Below the pieces are notes generated by a model that worked only from the letters and a program-made list of their open reading frames with translations, made no database searches and was not told the origin of the DNA. A stretch of 64,000 bases of DNA from Ricordea florida (taxonomy: Eukaryota; Cnidaria; Anthozoa; Corallimorpharia; Ricordeidae). The translations under genes and the position numbers were made by a program. The stretch is from the NCBI GenBank assembly GCA_949710005.1, contig OX453274.1, positions 37,692,214 through 37,756,213 on the forward strand, in the 5' to 3' direction. Numbering within the stretch: the first letter of the stretch is position 1; the number at the start of each line of letters is the position of its first letter. Positions 1-10,689 of this stretch are shown here, piece by piece.

Positions 1-725
1 GAGGTATAATAAGTTTTCTTAATACTCAATGAATTTAAAATAATAAATTAATTGACATGATCTAAATATTACAAAGTATTTAATCATGCATTGTACTATC
101 TCTGGTGCTTGTGAAACCTCTCAGTAGTCTGTACCTTCCGATAGATGACACTACTTGGCCGTAAACCTGTAGGGATACTGGAATTGATTTTCAGGAATTG
201 CATGTGTCAAATAACTGCCTGATATAGAGTAGTGGAGAAAGGCGGTTTTAGGCGCAAATTGACTCAAAACCAACCAGGATAAATATTGGCGCTAGAAACT
301 TCCAGCACAAGAATCATGAACAAATCTCACGAGCAACCCACAAAAATCAAAATCCAGTCAAAAATCAACCAAAATCAGAAAAATTAGACCAAAATCCCAA
401 ACAAATCAGATCAAAATCTCATAAAATTAGACCATAGCGAAGTCCAACAAAAGCCAACAAAATCTAACAAAATCATTCTTCATCATACAGAGCCGAAATC
501 AAAATCAAAGTAGACCAAAATCCCAAATCAAAATCTATTCGACCGGCCCCTGACAACCATCTGACCAATGGTCTCGACCAATTTCCGTAGAATATCTAGC
601 GACGGTTTATAAATATTCCGCCACCGCTGTTGTCTTAACCACTCATTAACCCAACCAACGTGATGTTAGTATAACCTAAACGCGTCATATAACATAAACA
701 TAAACAATCGATGAGCTTGTTTCAG

Positions 726-1305
726 ATGACTGCAGCAGTAAGTGAAAACTTGGAACCCAATAAATATTCGCGAGCGCCATATGGTTTAAAAGCATAGTCT
801 ACGTTAAACGGGATTACATTAAATCCATCTACCGCAAATCCGGGTGAAACATTGGACATGTATACTAAAGTATTCCCAGTTTATACGAGAATAATGTTAC
901 AGTACCCATCAGCGTATTTCTGATCTTCAATTAACCGTTACAGGACATGTGAATAATATCGGTAGAAATCTAGTAAACAGAATGCGAGTCAGTTTTGGCC
1001 GAGAACTACTGCAAGACATTCAGAGATATGATTTATTAATGACCTACAATGATCTTGTCCTAACCACCCTAGAACGGAAAGACAGGTTGTGGCAGGGTGC
1101 CTCACCTGAAAATATCTGAAGACTCCGTACTAATGCATGGGATAAGGATACGACAAAACCAAAGGATCTTCTCCTATCCACAATCCATAAAATAAAATAT
1201 TGCATTCCCCTAGATCATCTGATTCTTAATGGTGTATTCTACCCAAGAGCACTGAAGGACGCGTTGAAATTTGAGATGACACTGGCTCCATTGAATGATA
1301 TTGTT
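726..1305 (+). pseudogene. Broken double-jelly-roll major capsid protein (endogenous virus)
   Basis: From an ATG at 726 the frame reads through a region that aligns by eye with the capsid-like gene starting at 63323 in this same window. Shared blocks include NPS...ETL near the N-terminus, a GxxLLxD/KTLED block, a DK block, IPLD, GV, and an ETLA/EMTLA block. The gene is dead. There is an in-frame TAG at 795-797 and a TGA at 921-923, where the match moves to the +1 frame. A further TGA lies at 1117-1119, and similarity stops at about 1305 where other repeat DNA begins. It is an old copy of a Polinton-like or adintovirus-like capsid gene. The assignment rests on the internal alignment plus my recognition of the family. 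Confidence 0.65.
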
Positions 1306-1600
1306 TATTGGTATATACTAAAACAGTGGATAGCGTTGAAGGTGCGCTCTGATTGGCTAGTCAAACTCCGAATAGAGCGTTTTCACATGACGTCACAGCA
1401 GCCATATTGGTGTTCCAAAACAATGAAACGGCGGCCATGTTGGTGTTCCAAACTAATCCTCTGGGAGTTGAACTCTTTTCTTATGTAAAAACTTTCTTTT
1501 GTTCCAAAAGATTTGCATGGCTGCTGGCCACGTGAGTGAAAACGCTCTATATCCTGTGCTATTTACCTCCGAGTAACTTGCGAATTTTTCGCTCGGCCGC

Positions 1601-1801
1601 GTGAATATTGCGTCCCGGTTTGCATCCATGACTAGCGAAGAAATCATCCAAATTAACAACGAAGCAGTCCGAGAAAACTCCAAGAAAGCGACTTGGCCGT
1701 GTTCAGAGGTAATGGCTTATGTTTTTAACCTGGAGTTTATCGATAAAAACCAACGAGAAAGGTTTTGTTTACAAATGCAAATTAATCTTGCGCAAATTTG
1801 A
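1601..1801 (+). pseudogene. Possible N-terminal exon of a tyrosine-recombinase-type element
   Basis: A 66-codon open stretch begins with RFASMTSEEI and continues with a run of NSKKAT type. It resembles, by eye only, the N-terminal helical segment in front of Crypton-like tyrosine recombinases common in cnidarian genomes. A donor-like site may follow the 'KKATW' region, and no recombinase core is present nearby. Identification is weak and it could be chance. Confidence 0.2.
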
Positions 1802-2274
1802 TGTCACTTGTTCACTTGAGAACCAAAGTTGAATTATATTTTTTACAGAATGGTTTCAAATACAGAAACAGTTTGCAACTCCATTTGAAAAAATGTCGCC
1901 ACTAGAACTAAACAGAGTTTTTTTTTCCGTCAGCGAGAAAACGAGACGTACGGATATTTACCTCGCCGTTTCGCGGCTCGGTAGATATCCACCACTAGCC
2001 ACCTCCACTTCGGTGATTTTGGTTGATTTTTGACTGGATTTTGATTTTGGTGGGTTCCTCGTGGGTTTTGTTCATGATTCTTGTGCTGGAAGTTTCTAGC
2101 GCCAATATTTATCCTGATGGACAATTTGACCCTCCTTTCTCTACCACTTATAGTACACGAGAAAGCTCACCTGAGGGCGTATGATTATGATTACACACAT
2201 TGTCACACATTGTAATGACTGCTCTGTCTCGTTGTAGAGGAGGTTGATTGAAAACTTGAACTTCTTTGATTTAG

Positions 2275-2673
2275 TTGGATGACAAAAACCACGTTAAGTT
2301 GGCAGACTTTGGCCTTTCCAAACCAGCGGGCCTGGTCAACAACTCAGTGGTCGGAACACCGTCCTATATGGCACCCGAGATGCTGACGAGCTACAACAAA
2401 TCCGTAGACGTGTACGCATTTGGTATGTTGCTTTGGAGGATTTGCGAAGGCAAAGGAAACAACCCAAAGAATATTCATCAAGATTCCTGGCCTTACGCAT
2501 TGCTACAGAAAAATGCTGAAGATCACCTCACCCCGGAGCGCCTGGACACGTTTCCACAAGGCTGTTGGGAGGTCATGCAGAAATGCTGGGAATTGGACTC
2601 TGAGAGGAGACCATCATTTGACACTATCGTACATGACCTGGTTAGGGTGCTCCAAGACCCGAATATTGTTTGA
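2275..2673 (+). CDS. DSTYK-like: DSTYK-like copy A: last exon only (kinase activation loop and C-lobe)
   Basis: An acceptor (TTTGATTTAG, ending at 2274) leads into 133 in-frame codons that begin LDD and end at a TGA at 2671-2673. The exon encodes an intact DFG (ADFGLSKP), an activation segment ending GTPSYMAPE, the DVYAFGMLLW helix of subdomain IX, and the ERRPSF motif with the subdomain XI arginine. It has the same phase and length as the last exon of copy C (21630-22031) and about half its residues match. No other exon of this copy lies in the 2.2 kb upstream. Either the rest of gene A lies left of the window, or this exon belongs to copy B and was flipped by an inversion. Confidence 0.85.
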   Translation: MDDKNHVKLADFGLSKPAGLVNNSVVGTPSYMAPEMLTSYNKSVDVYAFGMLLWRICEGKGNNPKNIHQDSWPYALLQKNAEDHLTPERLDTFPQGCWEVMQKCWELDSERRPSFDTIVHDLVRVLQDPNIV

Positions 2674-3902
2674 TGCAAACTCTGTCTGGTGCTACACAAA
2701 CAAAGGCATGAATGCGCACACGGATGAACATATAGAAAAGCAGAGATTACAACATAACTGTCCAGAGACAGGTGACAGAGACTTGGTCCGAGTTCGCTTA
2801 CGCATTCCTGCTGTTACCTTAAAAAGGTGCTATCAGTGCGTTTCTGTGGGCAATGTAAACGGTTCCTGTAAAAGCACTTGCATTGTCGAGGAGATTCTTA
2901 AGCCCATCAAGCTCGTACTCGTTAATATGATCATGATAATGAATTGTGAAGATCAAGTACTCTGAACAGACATAGATAATCAAAATGAAATTTATTGAAT
3001 ACAACGGAGCAGTAAAAACCAGAATGTTTGACAAAACGTACGTTACCTTTAGGCTTATGGATATTCCAACTGACAGGAGAGCCGTCAGTAAACGTATTGG
3101 GCGCAGTTGTGAAAGATGAATTGGGTCATTGATTTTTGAACATGGTAGATTGAAAAATTGTCTTGGCCTAGATGTTGGAATCAAATATTTGAGTAGGAGC
3201 AGGAGCCCATCACCCGGAGCCTCCATCTCCCTTATAAACCCTAGGAGACAACCTTTGCCCGTATCTTTCTATTTTTAGTCGTTCGAATTCCCGCGAACGC
3301 ATTGTACCGTCCAATCAGAACAAAGTTGTTCTTTTACGTCACATGCAGTCACAAACCAGTGATAGCGTCTCACAAAATATTCTCTTGAGACTGTTCTAAA
3401 AATAAAAAGATACGAGCAAAGGTTGACTCAAGGATATAGTGTGTATGGAGGCTCCGGGTGATGGGCTCCTGGTAGGAGTTAGTTTCTAAACTCAAGAATT
3501 TATGACTAAAGGCTAAGGCGTGAAACGTCCGCTCCGCCAACCCCCCCCCCCCCCCCCCCTCTTTACGCTGGTAAAGCTTTCTTCAGCGCAGCATCAGGTT
3601 ATTTTGAAATGAACTCCATCATAATACATGCATGGAGCCTCCAATAGTCCTAACTGACGCTTACAAACAGATCAAACATCCGCGAAATTTGAAGATTTTC
3701 CATGTTCCTTTAGAATCAAATAGGTGACTTTGAAGTTTCCCTAGGTAAATAACATCACGGGCCCTATTGTAGAATAAACTACCTCTTTAGCTTAGGAAGG
3801 CTCCAACTGTGGATATCCTAAAAAATCGGCTTAAACACACCCATTGAAACTAGCATATTTCTACTTTTGTACAAATTTCTGGCCTTCATTTACCTCTTCA
3901 AT
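2674..3902. other. Intergenic, no gene seen; poly-C tract at about 3541-3559
   Basis: I see no supported gene here. The only notable structures are a run of about 19 C at 3541-3559 and a repeated phrase, GGAGCCTCCAT at about 3216-3226 with its inverse near 3447-3457. The phrases bracket a short foldback containing GACGTAAAAG-type words. This is ordinary repeat-rich intergenic DNA. Confidence 0.4.
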
Positions 3903-4197
3903 ATTTAACAATTATTCGAAGGTGAAGTGATTATCGGTGAATATTCACCGATAATTCCTGAGCCTGAGGCGAATAATTGTTTTAGTATAAACACACAGGT
4001 GATTATTTCATTGGTGACACAGGTGATTAAGCATTGTACAACACGAAAATATTTTATTTCATCAAAAGCGCGCGAACTTTTGGCAGCCATTTTGTTCGTC
4101 CAGGTGATTATCGACTGATAATCTGAGATAGCGAACCAATCAGAGCGCGCGATTTTGTATAATCACCGGAGTATTTATACTAATAGTTGTTTTATGG
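3903..4197. mobile_element. Palindromic MITE fragment
   Basis: A strong foldback lies at 3907-3982. The outer arms AACAATTATTCG and CGAATAATTGTT enclose a second perfect hairpin, ATTATCGGTGAA/TTCACCGATAAT. Related GTGATTATC words recur at 4011-4025, 4103-4112 and 4160-4170, giving a degenerate foldback element of about 290 bp. No ORF is present. Confidence 0.5.
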
Positions 4198-4505
4198 AGA
4201 AAAAAATGTCCATAGCTTTCTAACGAAGGCCACCCTATGTAAAGGTAATCACAACAAATCTGATGGTTCACATAATAAAAAAGCACTCTAGGATATAAAA
4301 TCCTAAAAAATCTCCCAATCAATGGTGCTCCATGGTATAATGGAGCAATATGAAGGTAAAGGTGGTTATCAGTACCAAACTGTCAGATATTTTGGCCATA
4401 TCTCTAGACCTAAGGCCTTTATAAAGTAACCGTTTTTCAACTGAAGACCTCTGTATAAGTAATGGTAAGAGGCGTCCCATGGAGAGTGGAGCCCAATTTG
4501 TATGT

Positions 4506-4651
4506 GTAATCAAATGGTGACGAGTGAAATTAGGGAATAATTTCACGCGCGTTTTGTCCAAATCCTAATAAAAGGCGAAGGAAATTATTAGGATTTGGAC
4601 AAAACGCGCGTGAAATTATTCCCTAATTTCTCGAGTTCACCATTTGATTAC
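4506..4651. repeat. Near-perfect long hairpin, arms about 65 bp, loop 15 bp
   Basis: The left arm (4506-4570) and right arm (4586-4651) are reverse complements along almost their full length. Both carry the word GGATTTGGACAAAACGCGCG or its inverse, and the main disagreement is a short patch near the distal end (about 4631-4637). The loop is AAAGGCGAAGGAAAT-like. This is typical of a foldback MITE or a young snap-back duplication. Confidence 0.8.
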
Positions 4652-4660
4652 CTATTAATA

Positions 4661-5028
4661 TCATGGGTGACGAATTACGTTAGCAATCGTGGATTTTTGA
4701 CATGTTTATCCTGGATCGTATCGATCGAGAACTCTACTCTCTCAAATGTTTAGACCTTAAATTTGGCTTATAAAGTTCAGAATTTTTCAGACTTTTTCGG
4801 TAAAATACCTGTTAGAATCGTTCTTGATGTTCTCTTGTGTATTCAGGTTTTCTAAAACGTCTTTTTGTACCCTGACATCTTCATTCACGGCATTTTAAAA
4901 CTTCGTCGCCATCTTGACACTGAGACGTACGGAAGGGTTGCTATGGCAATTTTGTAATTTAACATGTGAAATTACAAAATAACGCTGAAATTTTGTGCCA
5001 GAATTAAGGAGTAATTCGTCACCTATGA
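4661..5028. mobile_element. MITE with 18-bp TIRs and TA target duplication
   Basis: The ends are TCATGGGTGACGAATTAC and, inverted, GTAATTCGTCACCTATGA, with 17 of 18 matching. They are flanked by TA on each side (4659-4660 and 5029-5030). The length is 368 bp and there is no ORF. TA duplication and short TIRs fit a Tc1/mariner-type non-autonomous element. A small palindrome (GTAATTTAACATGTGAAATTAC) lies inside near 4955-4976. Confidence 0.65.
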
Positions 5029-5037
5029 TACTGGGTC

Positions 5038-5125
5038 TGTAATCATACGAGTCACTATGATAAAATCGGACGACTGCCTAGCGGGAGTTCGATTTGTTTA
5101 TCACGAGTATGATAATTACAGGCCG
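5038..5125. repeat. Foldback remnant, 88 bp
   Basis: CTGTAATCATACGAGTC at the left is nearly the inverse of GAGTATGATAATTACAG at the right. The interior carries GATAAAATCGGA against TCGATTTGTTTATC. It is a short degenerate hairpin next to the preceding MITE. Confidence 0.5.
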
Positions 5126-5156
5126 AATTGGACAACACGAAATCTTATTACCAATA

Positions 5157-5419
5157 AATCATAAAAATTACAATTTCCGAGAAAGGAAGAGTCAAATGCA
5201 AAGAAATGCTGTCATTGTTCCAGGGAAATAAATTCTCCATTCTGAAAAAAGCCGCAATTTAGGAGTCTTTACACTGTTTCTATGGCGATTGAAACCAAAC
5301 TACTAGTTTGAATGTGATTGGCTTATTGAACTGTCCTATAACAACTTGGCAAGTGAATTAGTGGAAAAAAGGAGTTGTTTAAAGCAATCACAATCGAGAA
5401 CATTGTAATTTTTATGATT
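5157..5419. mobile_element. MITE with 18-bp perfect TIRs
   Basis: AATCATAAAAATTACAAT at 5157-5174 is repeated exactly in inverse at 5402-5419, and similarity continues inward (TTCCGAGAAAG against TTCTCGATTG). There is no ORF, and the target duplication is not clear. Confidence 0.6.
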
Positions 5420-5483
5420 ATAGATATTGTAGATTATGCTAAACCAGCGGACCCAACAAGGTCAGTCAAGAAAGTGTTAAGAA

Positions 5484-5892
5484 GGAATCCATTAGGAAAT
5501 CGAGTAATTTCAATTTTCTGTGGACAAAAACCTTGTACCAGAATAATTTAAACAATATCGACTTCTTTTTAAGACTTTTCAAGGGCAATAGATATGATGA
5601 GTTATCTGAAATAACACCAAAGACAATTTCTCAGGAGAAAATAAATGTCAAATTTCACTAGAAATGTGATAACACAGCTAAAATGCTGAAAATTTCATGT
5701 AGAAGATACCATTTTGTTAAATCTGACATTGATATTCTCGGGCTCAGCCCATAAAAAAAATTTTTTCGGTGTTATTACAGATACCCAATTACATCTATAG
5801 GCCTTGAAAATGTAAAAAGGAATGCAAGATTGTTTAAATTATTATGGCACAAGGTTTTTGTCCACAGAAAACTCAATTTCCTGATGGATTCC
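5484..5892. mobile_element. Inverted-repeat element, arms about 65-73 bp
   Basis: The arms at 5484-5556 and 5829-5892 are inverse copies sharing TTTTCTGTGGACAAAAACCT and ATAATTTAAACAAT. The right arm lacks about 9 bases present in the left. The roughly 270-bp interior has no supported ORF. It is probably a foldback MITE. Confidence 0.6.
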
Positions 5893-6404
5893 CCCTTACC
5901 TAGTTTGGCGTCTTTGCAAACTCATCTAAATCACTGGTCAAGTACACCGGAAAATTTAGATGCAAATACAACACTGAAGTTTCTTTTTAACTCATTTTCG
6001 AAGGATTGTGTACCAGCTAAGGGCTTATAATAAAAAAATGTCTAGTGAAGAAAACTATTTTGGTTCTCAGGCCCCTTCCGAAATCTTAGAGTCCGTACGT
6101 CAAAATTTGAACTACTCTGAGAACCACACCAGGTTCGCCATATTTGGTCAGACAGAAAGACAGACACACAGCCTTTATTTTAGCACGCTAAAAAATTAAA
6201 GCTCTACAGCTTCTGGGGTCGAACAAATAAAAACTAAAACATCTAAAATAAAAAACGAACACTATAAGGGCACAAAGCCAACTGCTCTTCCCAAAAGCAA
6301 TCTTTCTTTTCTAGTGAGAACTAGTGTACGTTATTATATAACAAACTTTGGGTAAGCATGCATACACTCTTCTCTCTTGACGCCAAACGAAAACTAGCAA
6401 CTAA

Positions 6405-6704
6405 GGGACGGACCATTAGAAAAGTGATGGGGGGGGGGGGGTGGGGAATTTTCAGCTTGCACGAATTTTTTTTTTTCGCTCACTGCTTGTGCAGGAATTT
6501 TTTTTTCACGTGAACCCCTCTGCACGAATTTTTTTTTACTACGTGTGAAAAAGTCACAATTGGACCTTCCTTCTGCATGAATTTTTTTTTTTACCTTCTT
6601 CTTTGCATGGATTTTTTTCTTGGCATTTTCCCTTGCATGAATTTTTTTTTTGTTTTTTTTTTCCCACCCCCCCCCCCCCCATCACTTTTCTAATGGTCCG
6701 TTCC
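6405..6704. mobile_element. Harbinger-type MITE, copy 1
   Basis: The TIRs read GGGACGGACCATTAGAAAAG at the left and the inverse with one change at the right. A 3-bp TAA duplication flanks both sides (6402-6404 and 6705-6707). The interior has G and C homopolymers just inside the TIRs and repeated TGCACGAATTTTTTTT-like units in between. A second, larger copy lies at 31192-31768 with a TTA duplication, so the target rule is TWA, as in PIF/Harbinger elements. Confidence 0.75.
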
Positions 6705-6707
6705 TAA

Positions 6708-7480
6708 ATTCTACAAATTAAACAAAATAATAATATGGTAATCATTGGTTTGTTTCTCTCCAGATCGCGACAGCAAAACGTGATGAAGCTGTCAAAAATA
6801 AAGCCGTGGTTGCCCTACTTAGTTTCTTTTAACGCGTTGCTTTCGCTTGTAAAGCATTCCTAGCTGGAGTGCATAAGAAAACATAACAATGTTTCCTTAT
6901 AATATTGTAGCTGGTAATTGCAGATTTATCGGCTAGAGCATCAAGTCATTTGCACAAGCAAATGCATTACTTTCAACGATTTACTCAATAACTGCTCTTC
7001 TCATCAAAGAAAAGCTGTCGTGCAGTTTTCCATAACACTAGATTAACACTATCCAGCTGAAGGAAGTTATAGACTACTAAGAGTATATTTTTTAACCAAT
7101 CTGTGCAACTATATTTGCTTATTGCGAATAATTGTGTTAATCATTGTGTAATTTAAAGTTGTAATCAATTTAGTTTTAATTCATCTCCTAAATTAAATGT
7201 GTTCTTGAAGTTGTATAATTATTTGTTGTTTTTGATGTTTATATTCGCCACTTTCAGCGATTGTGCGGCTGTTTTTAGTTCTGATATCTTGGTCCTTAGT
7301 ATCACTAAATGTTAACTAGGTGAATTGTTTGTCTGCTTATAATAAATGTTTTGGAGACAAAAATTAAAAGAACAATAAAATTAAAAATTGAAAAACTAAG
7401 TTTTATGACAATATTAATATTTGATCTTTCCTAAATTGCGCTAGAATCAACAGAGCCTCTTTAAAATAGGCAGTCAAAGC
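6708..7480. other. No gene or repeat recognised
   Basis: AT-rich unique-looking DNA between the MITE and the minisatellite. I find no ORF, RNA gene or inverted repeat I can support. Confidence 0.4.
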
Positions 7481-7485
7481 ACAGT

Positions 7486-9996
7486 ATAGAAAAGTGCAGT
7501 ACAGCACAGAACAGTACAGCACAGCACAGTACAGCACAGTACAGTACAGCACAGTACAGCACAGTACAGCACAGTAAAGCACAGCACAGCACAGTACAGT
7601 ACACCACAGTACAGCACAGCACAGTACAGCACAGCACAGTACAGCGCAGCACAGTACAGCGCAGTACAGTACAGCACCGGACAGTACAGTACAGCACAGG
7701 ACAGTACAGTACAGCACAGCACTGCACAGTACAGTACGGCACAGCACAGCACAGCACAGCAAAGTACAGCACAGCACATTACAGCACAGTACAGCACAGT
7801 ACAGTACAGCACAGTACAGCACAGTACAGTACAGCAACGTACAGTACAGCAAAGCACAGTACAGCACAGTACAGCACAGTGCAGCACAGTACAGCACAGC
7901 ACAGCACAGTACAGCACAGTACAGCACAGCACAGTACAGCACAGTACAGCACAGTACAGCACAGCACAGTACAGCACAGCACAGTACAGCAATCCACAGC
8001 ACAGTACAGTACAGCACAGTACAGCACAGTGCAGTACAGCACAGTACAGTACAGCACAGCACAAAACAGTACAGCACAGTATTGCACAGTACAGCACAGC
8101 ACAGTACAGCACAGCACAGTTCAGCACAGTACAGTACAGCACAGCACAGCACAGTATAGAACAGTACAGCACAGCACAGCACAGTACAGCACAGGACAGC
8201 ACAGTACAGTACAGTACAGCACAGCACAGTATAGCACATTACAGCACAGTACAGTACACAACAGTACAGTATAGCACAGCACAGCACAGTACGGCACAGC
8301 ACAGTACAGCATAGTACAGTGCAGCACAGCACAGCACAGCACAGTTCAGCACAGTACAGTACAGCACAGCACAGCACAGTATAGAACAGCACAGCACAGC
8401 ACAGCACAGTACAGCACAGGACAGCACAGTACAGTACAGTACAGCACAGCACAGTATAGCACATTACAGCACAGGACAGTACAGTACAGTACAGTACAGT
8501 ACAGCACAGCACAGTACAGCACAGCACAGTACAGCACAGCACAGTACAGTACAGTACAGTTCAGTACAGCACAGCACAGCACAGTACACTACAGCACAGC
8601 ACAATACAGCACAGTACAGCACAGCACAGCACAGTACAGCACAGCACAGCACAGCACAGTACAGCACAGCACAGTACCGTACAGTACAGCACAGGACAGC
8701 ACAGCACAGTACAGTACAGTACAGTACAGCACAGTACAGTACAGTACAGCACAGCACAGTACAGCACAGCACAGTTCAGCACAGTACAGTACAGCACAGC
8801 ACAGCACAGTACAGAACAGTACAGCACAGCACAGCACAGTACAGCACAGGACAGCACAGTACAGTACAGTACAGCACAGCACAGTACAGCACATTACAGC
8901 ACAGTACAGTACACAACAGTACAGTATAGCACATCACAGCACAGTACGGCACAGCACAGTACAGCACAGTACAGTGCAGCACAGCACAGCACAGCACAGT
9001 CAGTACAGTACAGCACAGTACAGTACAGTACAGTACAGCACAGCACAGTACAGTACAGCACAGCACAGTACAGCACAGCACAGCACAGTACAGAACAGTA
9101 CAGCACAGCACAGCACAGTACAGCACAGGACAGCACAGTACAGTACAGTACAGCACAGCACAGTACAGCACATTACAGCAAAGTACAATACACAACAGTA
9201 CAGTATAGCACAGCACAGCACAGTACGGCACAGCACAGTACAGCACAGTACAGTGCAGCACAGCACAGCACAGCACAGTCAGTACAGTACAGCACAGTAC
9301 AGTACAGTACAGTACAGTACAGCACAGCACAGTACAGTACAGCACAGCACAGTACAGCACAGCACAGTACAGTACAGTTCAGTACAGCACAGCACAGCAC
9401 AGTACAGCACAGTACAGTACAGCACAGCACAGTACAGCACAGCACAGTACAGTACAGTACAGCACAGGACAGCACAGCACAGCACAGTACACTGAGTACA
9501 GTACAGCACAGCACAGTACAGCACAGCACAGTACAGCAAAGCACAGCACAGCACAGCACAGCACAGTACAGCACAGCACGGTACAGCACAGTACAGTACA
9601 GCACAGCACACAGTACAGCACAGCATAAGACAGCACAGTACAGTACAGCACAATACAGTACAGTACAGTACAGCAAAGTACAGCACAGCACAGTACAGTA
9701 CAGTACAGCACAGCACATTACAGCACAGTACAGCACAGCACAGCACAGTACAGTACAGTACAGTACAGTACAGTACAGCACAGTACAGCACAGCACAGCA
9801 CAGCACAGTACAGCACAGCACAGTACAGCACAGTACAGTACAGTACAGCACAGCACAGCACAGCACAGCACAGTACAGCACAGTACAGCACAGTACAGTA
9901 AAGCACAGCAAAGTACAGCAAAGCACAGTACAGTACAGTACAGTACAGTACAGCATAGCACAGTACAGTACAGTATAGCACAGCACAGTACAGTAA
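7486..9996. repeat. 2.5-kb CAGTA/CAGCA pentamer minisatellite
   Basis: The stretch consists almost entirely of the pentamers CAGTA and CAGCA with scattered variants (CAGGA, CAATA, CATTA, CAGAA). The variants are not random. Marker words such as CAGCACAGGACAGCACAG recur at about 8185, 8410, 8840 and 9121, and CACAACAGTACAGTATAGCA at about 8257, 8912 and 9191. Blocks of about 225-430 bp have therefore been duplicated as higher-order repeats. Because the unit is five bases long and free of stops on most frames, long spurious ORFs appear on both strands. None is a real gene. Confidence 0.95.
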
Positions 9997-10436
9997 ATAA
10001 TATTTTAAACAGAAGAAAGCTAAAGTAGCACTTTGCTTTGTGCTAAGTATACTCATACTGGAGGCTTAGCAACATTGCACGCACTGGATAGGTGCACGCT
10101 GCCTATAAACCTTTTCTTTGCGGTCGTCGTAAAAAGGAATAACAATACTCCTCTGTAGGATAGCCGAGTTGGTCGAGTCACGCAAATGCTAACTCACTTA
10201 GAGTCACACAATCAAGTTTCGCTACAATATATTCTTTTAAACAAGAAAGTGTGGTATTATTTCTGTTCTATGGGAGCAATTAGGTGACGCTCGATGAAGT
10301 GGCGAAAACCAAGTAAGCTGAATTTGCTAGAATTATTTCCCTTTTACATCCTTGCTTGTCAGGCATAAAATTGTCTCAAACTTTAATCCTACTGAGCAAT
10401 AGACATGACCTCTAAAAATGTTTTAAGAGTTAAGTA
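9997..10436. other. Spacer between the two minisatellite blocks
   Basis: Unique-looking DNA of 440 bp. A stretch at about 10155-10230 vaguely resembles a tRNA-derived A box, but a convincing B box and acceptor stem are lacking, so I do not call an RNA gene. Confidence 0.35.
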
Positions 10437-10670
10437 TAGTACAGTACGGTATAGTTAAGTGCAGGATGTGCACAGCACAGTACAGCACAGTACAGTACAG
10501 CACAGTACAGTACAGCACAGTACAGCACAGTACAGTACAGTACAGCACAACACAGCACAGCACAGTACAGTACAGCACAGTACAGTACAGCACAGTACAG
10601 TACAGCACAGTACAGTACATCACAGTACAGTACTGCACAGTACAGTACTGCACAGTACAGTACAAGAGTG
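10437..10670. repeat. Second CAGTA/CAGCA minisatellite block
   Basis: About 230 bp of the same pentamers as the 7.5-10 kb array, more regular (ACAGTACAGC) and with CATCA and CTGCA variants toward the right. It lies directly against the left end of the inverted-repeat element at 10690. Confidence 0.9.
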
Positions 10671-10689
10671 CTCAAAACAGTACTCCCCC

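Larger units (their letters stand above)
231..2149. mobile_element. Mosaic bounded by inverted repeats, about 1.9 kb
   Basis: The stretch 275-378 is the near-exact reverse complement of 2015-2115. Both carry the words ATAAATATTGGCGCTAGAAA and AAATCCAGTCAAAAATCAAC, and weaker similarity extends the arms outward to about 231 and 2149. The arms enclose a broken viral capsid gene (726-1305) and, after an abrupt change of sequence near 1310-1330, unrelated repeat-like DNA with a GTGTTCCAAA motif repeated at about 1411 and 1443. The arrangement suggests a decayed inverted-repeat element or nested insertions. I cannot assign a superfamily and see no clear target-site duplication. Confidence 0.55.

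Noticed and set aside
5830..6199. Two short plus-strand open frames
   Set aside because: The first begins inside the arm of an inverted-repeat element, and neither has recognisable sequence.
7403..10056. Many long open frames on both strands rich in Cys/Leu/Val/Tyr or in Gln/His/Ser
   Set aside because: They are translations of the CAGTA/CAGCA pentamer array. The composition is fully explained by the repeat.
10150..10235. tRNA-like stretch (TAGCCGAGTTGGTCGAG, then AGTTTCG)
   Set aside because: The A-box resembles a Leu/Ser tRNA, but the B box is degenerate and no acceptor stem pairs. At best it is a SINE-like relic.
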